In this document: positions 1 through 6,910 of the stretch, piece by piece
How the letters are laid out: each line of letters begins with the position of its first letter
How positions within the stretch are numbered: the first letter of the stretch is position 1
NCBI GenBank assembly: GCA_029865665.1
Contig: JARXAV010000010.1
Span: 1 to 9,523, forward strand
Length of the DNA stretch: 9,523 nucleotides
Direction: 5' to 3'
Origin: Flectobacillus sp.
GTDB lineage: Bacteria > Bacteroidota > Bacteroidia > Cytophagales > Spirosomataceae
The notes under the pieces: generated by a model
Told to the model about the DNA's origin: nothing
What the model saw: the letters and a program-made list of their open reading frames with translations, nothing else
The model's database searches: none
Made by a program: the position numbers and the translations under genes

Positions 1-8
1 ATTGAATA

Positions 9-66
9 GTTAGATTAAAAAAGGGGTGATGAAACAAACGTTTCGTCACCCCTTTTTTAATCTAAC
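9..66. terminator. Long bidirectional hairpin terminator
   Basis: Two 27-base arms (9-35 and 40-66) pair across a 4-base loop, with a single mismatch that can form a G-U pair. The stem core is GGGGTGA/TCACCCC, flanked by A-runs on the left and T-runs on the right, so a U-tract follows the GC-rich stem whichever strand is transcribed. It lies 15 bases beyond the stop codon of the minus-strand gene ending at 82. It should end that transcript, and probably also any transcript entering from the unseen left side. Intrinsic termination is inferred from structure only. Confidence 0.9.
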
Positions 67-81
67 TGGATTAGAAAGCTA

Positions 82-1722
82 TTATTTATCCTTGGGTACA
101 ATACGATAAATGGAATAGCCTTGTTCATCAAGAGCAATATCTTTTACTTTGATCGCTTTACAATGGTACGTTTCTAGGACATCAAAAAAGTTATAGCAAG
201 TAAAATCCTTAAATCTTACTACTTGTCCCTTAGCAGGATAGTCATATACTTTAGTGGTGACAAACAAATAATCGTCGGGATGTTGCAAGAACTTCTGATT
301 AAATTCTTCTATTGTTTTTGCATGAAGCGTTAAGAACTTATGCGAAACTTCAAAAAGATACGATAATTCAAAGTACTTATCTTTTTGTTGTGTTAAAGTC
401 ACCAACTGCGTTGTTGCGGAGGCATTGATTAAGACGAATTTCTTATTGGATTGTTTGGCAAAATCAACGAATTGGTAAATCGTTGGTGAATTATTTTTGA
501 AGGGCTGTCTTCTCATAGCAGTGATGTGTTTGTATTGTGCTGCAATAAGTTGTCCAGTCATTAGTGTGAAAGCTAGTAAGGTAAACGATTTGTGTAATAC
601 AATACTAGGAGTTAGTTTTTCAAAACAGAAATAGATTGCATAGATACCAACGTATGTAAAAAATGGATAAATCATAAAGATGTGCCATCCGTATCTCGCT
701 CGTTCTGTTACAAAAATCTGAGCTAGTAAAGCCAGTAAGATGGCAAGTGAAAAGAAGAAAAAGCGATTTTGAGCGATTTCTTTTTTTATCAGTATTAAGA
801 GCGATGCAACAACCGTAAAACCTATAAAACCGTATGCAAGGATAGTTTGTGAATAAGTTAGCCAGTTTGGCCATTCAGAAAAACCATATCGATAGCTATA
901 AATAAAAATTCCAGATCCTCCCACAACGTCAATCAGTAGGCTATGTAAACGTTGGAAGGGCTGTAATAACCCATGTTCAGCACCAATTTTTTGCCCAAAA
1001 ATATCGAAGTAATGATGTAGGGTCAATAAATAAACTACTGATACAAGGTAGGTGCCTCCTGTCAATAAAAGAAATTGTGTCTTTTTGATAGTATTGTAAG
1101 ACCAAAATAGTTTCCAGATAGTTTTTCCATAACCGATACAAACTCCCGCATAGAAAGCATTGATAAACCAAATAAAGTTTAGTTTATTGAAAAGTCCGAG
1201 GAGGGAAAAGGTAATTATCCAAGCAAGATTCTTAAAGTTATTGGTCTTAATAAATTGTAGAAATTGATAGATAATACAGAGTTTTAGCAATAATTCAATG
1301 GCATTCGGCCCTGTATCAATTTTTGTATAATACAAAAAAGAAACATCCAAGGACAAGTACAGTGCAGTAAAAGCAGCGATATATGGATTCCAGAGTTCTG
1401 TAAGGATTTTGTGGATTAACCATAGGGAAACTAAGGTTAACATAACCATCGGAAAGCGGATTGTCCAGACAGATACACCAAAGAGCTTGAAAATAGGCAT
1501 GTAAATCCAAGCTTTTAATGCTCCAATATAATCCATCAGTAAAATGGGGAAGCCTTTAAATTTTACGAATAAGAAGAGGTCAGGGTCTATTCCAAGAGCA
1601 GCGTTGCAGAATAATGCTTCGTCGTAGCCTAGAGGAATGGTTGATAATTTAAAAGATGCAAAAACCGTGTAGATTAGCATTGCCAAACCAAGCGGTAAAA
1701 CTTTGAAGGTATAATCTTTCAT
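82..1722 (-). CDS. Polytopic membrane protein, probable GT-C fold (family 39-like) glycosyltransferase
   Basis: This 546-residue protein has roughly ten to twelve hydrophobic segments through about residue 395, followed by a soluble C-terminal part of about 140 residues that is likely periplasmic. A short acidic motif, GYDEALF (Asp34-Glu35), follows the first membrane segment. This is where GT-C enzymes of the ArnT/PMT type carry their catalytic acidic residues in the first periplasmic loop. A second conserved-looking stretch, YYTKIDTGPNA (around 131-141), and ERARYGWH (around 340-347) also fit the family. Known members transfer sugars from a polyprenyl-phosphate donor to lipid, glycan or protein acceptors; neither donor nor acceptor can be told here. 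The ATG at 1722 is chosen because a hydrophobic segment begins a few residues later, and a promoter candidate lies about 60 bases upstream. The gene seems to be transcribed alone: there is a terminator on each side and no functional link to the efflux operon. It could instead be a member of an uncharacterised membrane family sharing the GT-C fold. Confidence 0.75.
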   Translation of the reverse strand: MKDYTFKVLPLGLAMLIYTVFASFKLSTIPLGYDEALFCNAALGIDPDLFLFVKFKGFPILLMDYIGALKAWIYMPIFKLFGVSVWTIRFPMVMLTLVSLWLIHKILTELWNPYIAAFTALYLSLDVSFLYYTKIDTGPNAIELLLKLCIIYQFLQFIKTNNFKNLAWIITFSLLGLFNKLNFIWFINAFYAGVCIGYGKTIWKLFWSYNTIKKTQFLLLTGGTYLVSVVYLLTLHHYFDIFGQKIGAEHGLLQPFQRLHSLLIDVVGGSGIFIYSYRYGFSEWPNWLTYSQTILAYGFIGFTVVASLLILIKKEIAQNRFFFFSLAILLALLAQIFVTERARYGWHIFMIYPFFTYVGIYAIYFCFEKLTPSIVLHKSFTLLAFTLMTGQLIAAQYKHITAMRRQPFKNNSPTIYQFVDFAKQSNKKFVLINASATTQLVTLTQQKDKYFELSYLFEVSHKFLTLHAKTIEEFNQKFLQHPDDYLFVTTKVYDYPAKGQVVRFKDFTCYNFFDVLETYHCKAIKVKDIALDEQGYSIYRIVPKDK

Positions 1723-1782
1723 ATTCAGTTGGGGTAACGATAGGGGGAGAATCGCTTTATTAGCTTTTCCGTTTCATATAAG

Positions 1783-1812
1783 CAAAATTAGCCAAATGTG
1801 TTTATTGTACAA
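1783..1812 (-). promoter_or_regulatory. Bacteroidota-type promoter candidate for the membrane glycosyltransferase gene
   Basis: Read on the minus strand, TTG (1812-1810) is followed after 19 bases by TAATTTTG (1790-1783). This matches the Bacteroidota sigma consensus of a TTTG/TTG -33 box and a TAnnTTTG -7 box with 19-21 base spacing. Transcription would begin near 1777, leaving a leader of about 55 bases before the ATG at 1722. The site lies after the terminator of the upstream efflux operon, so the gene appears to be an independent unit. Confidence 0.6.
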
Positions 1813-1912
1813 GGTGGAAGGGGGGAAAACTAAAAGCTACCGTCATTACCCGATTAGTAATTACCTTTGTTTTATATCTATGTGATTGAATTTACTCCCC
1901 ACCCATAAACAA

Positions 1913-1943
1913 AACAAGCCACTCCTAAACGGCGTGGCTTGTT
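1913..1943 (-). terminator. Terminator of the efflux operon
   Basis: Arms of 13 bases (1913-1925 and 1931-1943) pair around a 5-base loop with one mismatch; the core is ACAAGCCAC/GTGGCTTGT. On the minus strand the stem is followed by a broken U-tract (TTTTGTTTAT). It starts 27 bases after the TAA of the RND pump gene at 1971, as expected for the end of that operon. A T-run also follows the stem on the plus strand. Confidence 0.8.
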
Positions 1944-1970
1944 CGTTTTTCTAACCTATTGATGTGTGTA

Positions 1971-4900
1971 TTATGCTTTTACGTAAATTGCTTTTTTAGG
2001 GAAATATTTCTGTTTGAAACGTTCACTAATGTAGTACATACATGGTACAATGATTAGGGTTAGGACGGTTGAGAATCCTAAACCGAAGATGATTGTCCAT
2101 GCTAAAATTCCCCAGAATACAGCACTGTCACCACCGAAGGCAATGTGCGGATTGAATTCTGAGAACATTGCTACGAAGTCGATACTTAACCCTACTGCTA
2201 ACGGTACAAGTCCTAAAATAGCGGCAGAGGCTGTTAATAACACAGGTGTTAAACGTACACTTCCTGCTTCTACAATGGCTTCTTTAAGGTCGTATCCACG
2301 CTGACGAAGTTCGTCGGTAAATTCGATGAGGAGGATACCGTTTTTCACTACAATACCTGCTAAAGCGATGATACCTACGCCTGACATAATAACTGAGAAG
2401 GTCATTCCGAAAGCCATAAAACCTAATAATACCCCAATGAATGAAAGTAAGATTGTTCCGAAAATGATGATTGGCTTTGAAATTGAGTTAAACTGAATGG
2501 TCAAAATCAAGAAAATCAATAAAACAGCACTTCCTAAAGCTCCACCTAAGAAACTACCTGTTTCGGCTTGAGACTCTTGTTCCCCACCCATTTTCACGGT
2601 ATAGCCATTTGGAATGTCAATTTCTTTCACTAATTCTTCGATTTGAGCTACAATTTCATTGGCATTATAGCCCGTCACTACGTCAGAACCAAGCGTAACC
2701 ACACGTTGTTGGTTTTTGCGGTTAATCTGACTGAATGTCGTTGAATAGCTAATGCTTGCAATTGAATTCAAAGGCACTTGACGTAATACCCCACCCATTG
2801 CCATGTCTCGGTAGGTAATATTCAAGCTCAACAGTTTCTCAATTTGGTTACGGTCTTGAGCTTTGATACGTAACTGAATTGGATATTCTTCTTTATCGTC
2901 ACGGAATTTTGAAATTTCAGAACCGAATAAAGCGGTACGAATAGCCATGGCAACTTGTGCGGATGAAATACCTTCACGTTGAGCCTTTACTTTATCTACA
3001 TCGACAATGATTTCGGGTTTGTTTGTCACCAAATCACTTTTCAATTCGTCAATTCCTTGAATACCTGATTTCTGAATACGAGTTTTTACTTCTTTTTCTA
3101 AACGTTGTAGCGTTGCAAAATCATCTCCAGCAATTTCAACCGAAATAGGCTTTCCTGTCGGAGGTCCATTACTTTCACGTTCAATAGAAAGTTCAGAACC
3201 TGGCAATTTTAGTGCTTTTAATTCTTTACGAACTTTGTCGATTAACACCGCTGTTGAAAGGTCGCCACGAAGGGTTTTCTTTACAAAGGCAATGGTGATT
3301 TTCGATTTGTGAGGCGTTGCTGCACGGTCGGGGTTCATTGGGTCCCCCGCATTTTTACCTACGTTAGAAATCACTGAGTTAACAATTCCTTCTGCCTTAT
3401 TATCGTGAATAATTTGGAACACCTTTTTCTCTAATACTTTCGTTACCGAATCCGTCACTTTGGCATCTGTTCCTACAGGCATTACATGATAAACATAAAT
3501 ATAGTCAGGGTCGCCACTTGGGAAGAAGATAACCTTTGGTTTCACAATACCCATCATCACGAAGGTAAATACTAATAACGCAAACATTCCGATTACCGCA
3601 CCGATTGGTCTTCTTCCATAAATTAACCAAGAAACTAAACGCTTGTAGGCATTTTTAAAAGCAGGTAAGGCTTTTTCTTGGAAAGGAATAATGATTTTCG
3701 GAGTCAAGATAAAGTGATTGAATACATATAACGCACCAATTAAGACAAAGAAGTTACCTAATCCGAACGCTACAAAATAACCAACTACCGCTAATCCTGC
3801 GAATACGAGTAATGGTTTTTTCAAGGTACTAAAACCGCCCACATTCATTTGTTCCGCTAATTCTTCATCATGGCGTTTCATGAACGATACGGCAAACACA
3901 GGGTTCATCACGTAAGCCACTAATAAAGAGGCGAACAAGGTATAAATCAAGGTGGTAGGTAAATACTTCATAAACTCACCCACGATACCTGGCCAGAATA
4001 GCAAAGGTACGAAGGGTGCAATGGTTGTTAATGTACCTGACAATACGGGCAAGAATACTTCTGATGCTGCTAATTTTACCGCTTCGATGATACTCAAATT
4101 ACGATGTGCATTGAAAATACGGTGAGCGTTTTCGATTACCACAATGGCATCATCCACTACAATTCCAAGTCCCAGTAAGAAGGCAAACAATACGATGGTA
4201 TTTAACGTAAATCCTGCAAAATACAATGGAATAAAGGCAATCAAGGCAGAAAGCGGTACAGAAAGCCCTACGAAGATGGCATCACGTACACCCATGAAGA
4301 ACATCAATACCAATACTACGAAGATAAATCCTAAGATTACCGTGTTTACCAAGTCATCAATATCTGCTTTAGTACGTTCCGATGAATCGGCAGTGATTTG
4401 TACTTTTAAGCCTTGTGGTAATTTGTCCTCTTTTGCTTTGTCAATAATCTGTTCGATTTTTTCTGAAGCTGCAATTAAGTTCGCTCCCCCACGTTTGATG
4501 ACGTTTAAGGTTACAACCGACTTGTTATCTAAACGAGCAAAATCCTGACGCTCTTCGTTGCTATCCTGTACATCAGCCACATCGCCTAAACGAACCGTTG
4601 CCCCCGTAGAGGTACGAAGCATGATGTTTTGGATTTGCTCTACGTTTTTGAATTCTCCTTTTACACGAAGTGAACGACGCACGCCATCTACGTTTAAATC
4701 ACCACCTGATATGTTGATGTTTTCGCCCTGAACAGCTTGTTGTACATCGTAAAATGTTAAACCCGACGATTGTGCTTTGTATAAATCCAAGTTGATTTGA
4801 ATTTCTCTTTTCAACGCTCCAACAATATCTACACGAGTGATTTCGGGTAAACCTTCAATTTCGTCTTGTAAATCTTCTGCATAATCTTTTAGTTTTTCTA

Positions 4901-5411
4901 ACGGATAATTACCCGCAAGGTTGATGTTCATAATCGGGAATTCCGAGAAATTGACATCTTGAGCAGTTGGCCCTGCATCTAATTTTTGGGGTAAATCACG
5001 CTTTGATTTATCTACCGCATCACGTACTCGTTGAAGAGCATCCTCTACTTTTACACTTGGATTGAACTCAATCAAAATAACCGAAACGTCTTGTAGGGAA
5101 TTAGAGGTAATTTTCTTAACCCCTGTAATCGTCTTCAACTGCTTTTCGATAGGCTTACTAATTACGTTTTCGATGTCGGCAGGTGTCGTTCCAAAATATA
5201 CGGTTTGTACGACTACTTGCGGTACTTTAATATCGGGAAACTGTTCTTTTGGAAGGCTATTGTAAATAAAAAGCCCAGCTAAAAAAACGAGAATCGTAAT
5301 CAGATAAACGGTGGTTTGGTTTGTTGCCAACCAGCCAATCATGTTGTAGATACCGCCACTACCGTGTGGTAGCTCTTGAATATCCTGATCTTGGTCTTCT
5401 ATATGTTGCAT
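1971..5411 (-). CDS. RND-family efflux pump, inner-membrane permease subunit (AcrB/HAE type)
   Basis: This 1146-residue protein is the proton-driven pump of a tripartite efflux system. It shows the RND plan: TM1 at about 29-52, a large periplasmic domain, TM2-TM6 (about 355-511), TM7 at about 602-622, a second periplasmic domain, and TM8-TM12 to the C terminus. Proton-relay residues are present: Asp420-Asp421 in TM4 (GIVVDDAIVVIEN), Lys1023 in TM10 (VVKNGILLIEF), and Arg1053 and Thr1060 (RLTPVLLT), matching AcrB D407, D408, K940, R971 and T978. The double Asp favours a drug/hydrophobe pump over the heavy-metal class. It is about 100 residues longer than AcrB. The excess is an acidic N-terminal tail before TM1, a TM6-TM7 linker of about 90 residues with two extra hydrophobic stretches (about 532-571), and a longer TM11-TM12 loop. 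The ATG at 5411 gives the longest frame; Met24 could also start but would leave a short lead-in to TM1. It is last in the operon, 126 bases after the adaptor gene. Confidence 0.95.
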   Translation of the reverse strand: MQHIEDQDQDIQELPHGSGGIYNMIGWLATNQTTVYLITILVFLAGLFIYNSLPKEQFPDIKVPQVVVQTVYFGTTPADIENVISKPIEKQLKTITGVKKITSNSLQDVSVILIEFNPSVKVEDALQRVRDAVDKSKRDLPQKLDAGPTAQDVNFSEFPIMNINLAGNYPLEKLKDYAEDLQDEIEGLPEITRVDIVGALKREIQINLDLYKAQSSGLTFYDVQQAVQGENINISGGDLNVDGVRRSLRVKGEFKNVEQIQNIMLRTSTGATVRLGDVADVQDSNEERQDFARLDNKSVVTLNVIKRGGANLIAASEKIEQIIDKAKEDKLPQGLKVQITADSSERTKADIDDLVNTVILGFIFVVLVLMFFMGVRDAIFVGLSVPLSALIAFIPLYFAGFTLNTIVLFAFLLGLGIVVDDAIVVIENAHRIFNAHRNLSIIEAVKLAASEVFLPVLSGTLTTIAPFVPLLFWPGIVGEFMKYLPTTLIYTLFASLLVAYVMNPVFAVSFMKRHDEELAEQMNVGGFSTLKKPLLVFAGLAVVGYFVAFGLGNFFVLIGALYVFNHFILTPKIIIPFQEKALPAFKNAYKRLVSWLIYGRRPIGAVIGMFALLVFTFVMMGIVKPKVIFFPSGDPDYIYVYHVMPVGTDAKVTDSVTKVLEKKVFQIIHDNKAEGIVNSVISNVGKNAGDPMNPDRAATPHKSKITIAFVKKTLRGDLSTAVLIDKVRKELKALKLPGSELSIERESNGPPTGKPISVEIAGDDFATLQRLEKEVKTRIQKSGIQGIDELKSDLVTNKPEIIVDVDKVKAQREGISSAQVAMAIRTALFGSEISKFRDDKEEYPIQLRIKAQDRNQIEKLLSLNITYRDMAMGGVLRQVPLNSIASISYSTTFSQINRKNQQRVVTLGSDVVTGYNANEIVAQIEELVKEIDIPNGYTVKMGGEQESQAETGSFLGGALGSAVLLIFLILTIQFNSISKPIIIFGTILLSFIGVLLGFMAFGMTFSVIMSGVGIIALAGIVVKNGILLIEFTDELRQRGYDLKEAIVEAGSVRLTPVLLTASAAILGLVPLAVGLSIDFVAMFSEFNPHIAFGGDSAVFWGILAWTIIFGLGFSTVLTLIIVPCMYYISERFKQKYFPKKAIYVKA

Positions 5412-5460
5412 TGTTTTATGTCAGTATGTAAATGTTGATAAGGGATACCTAAATCTTAAT

Positions 5461-5477
5461 GTTGAATTTTGAATGAT
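5461..5477 (+). repeat. 17-base repeat unit, copy A
   Basis: GTTGAATTTTGAATGAT here recurs exactly, in the opposite orientation, at 6886-6902. This copy overlaps the left arm of the hairpin at 5466-5520, and its first 12 bases of complement recur again in the right arm (5509-5520). The unit is simple and AT-rich, so part of the match could be due to composition, but both copies lie in gaps between operon genes and none was noticed inside the genes. Confidence 0.6.
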
Positions 5478-5520
5478 AAATTTTAGATTATAAAACAATT
5501 CAAAATTTATCATTCAAAAT
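5466..5520 (-). repeat. Intercistronic AT-rich hairpin between adaptor and pump genes
   Basis: Perfect 19-base inverted arms (5466-5484 and 5502-5520) flank a 17-base loop. The arm sequence is ATTTTGAATGATAAATTTT and its complement. On the operon transcript the hairpin begins 17 bases after the stop of the adaptor gene and lies about 55 bases before the pump start. There is no GC-rich stem or U-tract, so it is not a typical terminator. It could protect the upstream mRNA end, partly attenuate pump expression, or be a copy of a dispersed palindromic repeat. The structure is seen; the role is inference. Confidence 0.8.
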
Positions 5521-5537
5521 CAAACATTAGTTATTGC

Positions 5538-6656
5538 CTAGTAGCTCAATGGCGTGCCATCTACTAAATCTTGGTATCCTTCTGTAATAACTAAGTCGCC
5601 GCTGTTTAAGCCCGTTAACACTTCAATGTTTCCGTTGTAGCTAATCCCTGTTGTTACTTGTTTTGCACGAGCTACTTTTTTACCGTTTGCTTCTACCGCA
5701 ACGTAAACAATTGTTCCTAATTCTGTTTTCTGAATCAAGTTTTGTTGGATAACAAGAGCGTTTCCTTTCGCTAAGTCGTTGATATTTAAAATAGCTACTT
5801 GGTTTGGTTTTAGTTGACCTCCTAAATTAGGTACTTTTGCTTCGATAGCGAATGTTCTTGAAACTGGATCAACTAAGGCATCAATTACTGAAATTTTAGC
5901 ATTGATTTCTTTGTTTAAATCTGGAAACTTAACCGTTAAGTTCGCTCCACGTTTTACAGAACCTAAATACGTATCGGCTACTTTACCAACTACTTTCAAG
6001 TTACCTACATTAACAATCTGACAAATTGGAGCACCAGGCATTCCCATTTCTCCTGTTTTTTGGATTACCTTTTCAACCGTTCCCGAAATTGGAGCATAGA
6101 CTTTCGTCATCGCTAACTGAGTCTCCATCGTTACGATACGTTTTTCTAAGGACTCCTTATTGGCTTTCGCTTGTAAGTACTGAACTTCCGTACCAATTTG
6201 TTGATCCCAAAGCGCTTTTTGTTTGTTGTAAAGCGTCGTTACTAAATCCAACTGCTGTTTGATTTCAGCGATAGACTGTTTCATTACTGAGTTGTCAATC
6301 GTAGCTACTAATTGACCTTTTTTAACTGCTTGTCCAACAACTACCAATACGCTTGTCAACTGTCCACCCATTTGAGGAGTTGCTTGCACGATATTGTCCG
6401 ATGCTACCAAACCGTTCACTTCCACAAAGTGCTTGAAGTTTTGAGATTGAAGAGGCGTAACCGAAACCGTGATTACTTTTTGCTCTGCTTCTTTTTGAGG
6501 AGAAGCTGCACCGATTTCCTTTTCTAAGGTTTTGATTTTACCTTCTAATGTTTTCTGCTCTGCTTTCAAAGTAGCTAATTCTGCTTTCTTATCAGCAGGC
6601 TTATTACAAGCAGCAAGTACTAATAAAGAGGCTAATGCGTAGTATTTCGTTTTCAT
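5538..6656 (-). CDS. RND efflux membrane-fusion (periplasmic adaptor) lipoprotein
   Basis: This 372-residue adaptor links the RND pump to the outer-membrane channel. The N terminus is a lipoprotein signal, with basic residues, a hydrophobic run and a lipobox LVLAAC with Cys17 as the lipidation site. Next come a short charged heptad segment (about 25-48, with Leu30, Leu37 and Leu44 in register), a first half lipoyl domain (about 70-112, GQAVKKGQLVATID), a helical hairpin (about 115-180), the second lipoyl half (YAPISGTVEKV), a beta-barrel domain, and a C-terminal membrane-proximal domain (LNSGDLVITEGYQDLVDGTPL). This is the usual HlyD/AcrA-type order and length. The ATG at 6656 is preferred because it starts the lipoprotein signal directly; an in-frame TTG at 6692 would add 12 residues in front of the signal and is unlikely. 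It sits between the channel and pump genes, as in most such operons, and ends in TAG at 5538. Confidence 0.95.
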   Translation of the reverse strand: MKTKYYALASLLVLAACNKPADKKAELATLKAEQKTLEGKIKTLEKEIGAASPQKEAEQKVITVSVTPLQSQNFKHFVEVNGLVASDNIVQATPQMGGQLTSVLVVVGQAVKKGQLVATIDNSVMKQSIAEIKQQLDLVTTLYNKQKALWDQQIGTEVQYLQAKANKESLEKRIVTMETQLAMTKVYAPISGTVEKVIQKTGEMGMPGAPICQIVNVGNLKVVGKVADTYLGSVKRGANLTVKFPDLNKEINAKISVIDALVDPVSRTFAIEAKVPNLGGQLKPNQVAILNINDLAKGNALVIQQNLIQKTELGTIVYVAVEANGKKVARAKQVTTGISYNGNIEVLTGLNSGDLVITEGYQDLVDGTPLSY

Positions 6657-6678
6657 GTTTTTTAATTTAATATGGTAC

Positions 6679-6690
6679 GTGGCAAGCCAC
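6679..6690. promoter_or_regulatory. Short GC-rich dyad upstream of the adaptor gene
   Basis: GTGGCAAGCCAC has 5-base inverted arms around two central bases, 22 bases upstream of the adaptor start codon in an otherwise AT-rich gap. It could be a small RNA hairpin next to the translation start or a protein site. Such short dyads also arise by chance, so the call is weak. Confidence 0.25.
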
Positions 6691-6757
6691 AAGATTAAAA
6701 TATTTTTAGCTCGTAAAGAGAATCGTTTGTAACAGGTTTAAGTAGTAATGCAAAATT

Positions 6758-6902
6758 ATGAATTTTAAATTTTGGATTTAATGTGCTATTTATCAGGAAC
6801 TGACAACGAAAATGATTGATTACTAAACTTCAAACAACTATGTTTTCTATGGCACTATGTGGTTAACGTATTAAATCCAACATCCATCATTCAAAATTCA
6901 AC
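6758..6902. repeat. Imperfect inverted-repeat element in the channel-adaptor gap
   Basis: TTGGATTTAAT at 6772-6782 has an exact 11-base inverted copy at 6870-6880, 87 bases away. Outside these, both sides continue with related TGAATTTT-rich sequence (6758-6769 and 6883-6902), the right side having extra bases. The overall form is about 145 bases with imperfect ends pointing inward, like a small non-coding repeat element or a degraded miniature transposable element. It fills most of the 254-base gap between the channel stop and the adaptor start, and no open reading frame inside it looks real. No target-site duplication could be identified. Confidence 0.5.
6886..6902 (-). repeat. 17-base repeat unit, copy B
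   Basis: This is an exact inverted copy of the unit at 5461-5477. It begins 8 bases after the stop codon of the channel gene on the transcript and forms the outer right end of the inverted-repeat element at 6758-6902. Confidence 0.6.
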
Positions 6903-6910
6903 CTTACAAC

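Noticed and set aside
4144..4548. A 134-codon plus-strand frame opposite the RND gene.
   Set aside because: It lies fully inside the well-supported pump gene on the other strand and its protein is low in complexity with no family resemblance.
1934..6690. GTGGCTTG shared by the operon terminator (1934-1941) and the dyad before the adaptor gene.
   Set aside because: An 8-base match between two unrelated short hairpins is easily due to chance.
6656..6692. Twelve-residue N-terminal extension of the adaptor from a TTG codon.
   Set aside because: It would bury the lipoprotein signal behind extra residues, while the ATG at 6656 starts the signal cleanly.
6751..6758. TAATTTTG on the minus strand as an internal promoter for the adaptor gene.
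   Set aside because: The -7 box matches, but no TTG or TTTG is present at 19-21 bases upstream, and such AT-rich octamers are common here.
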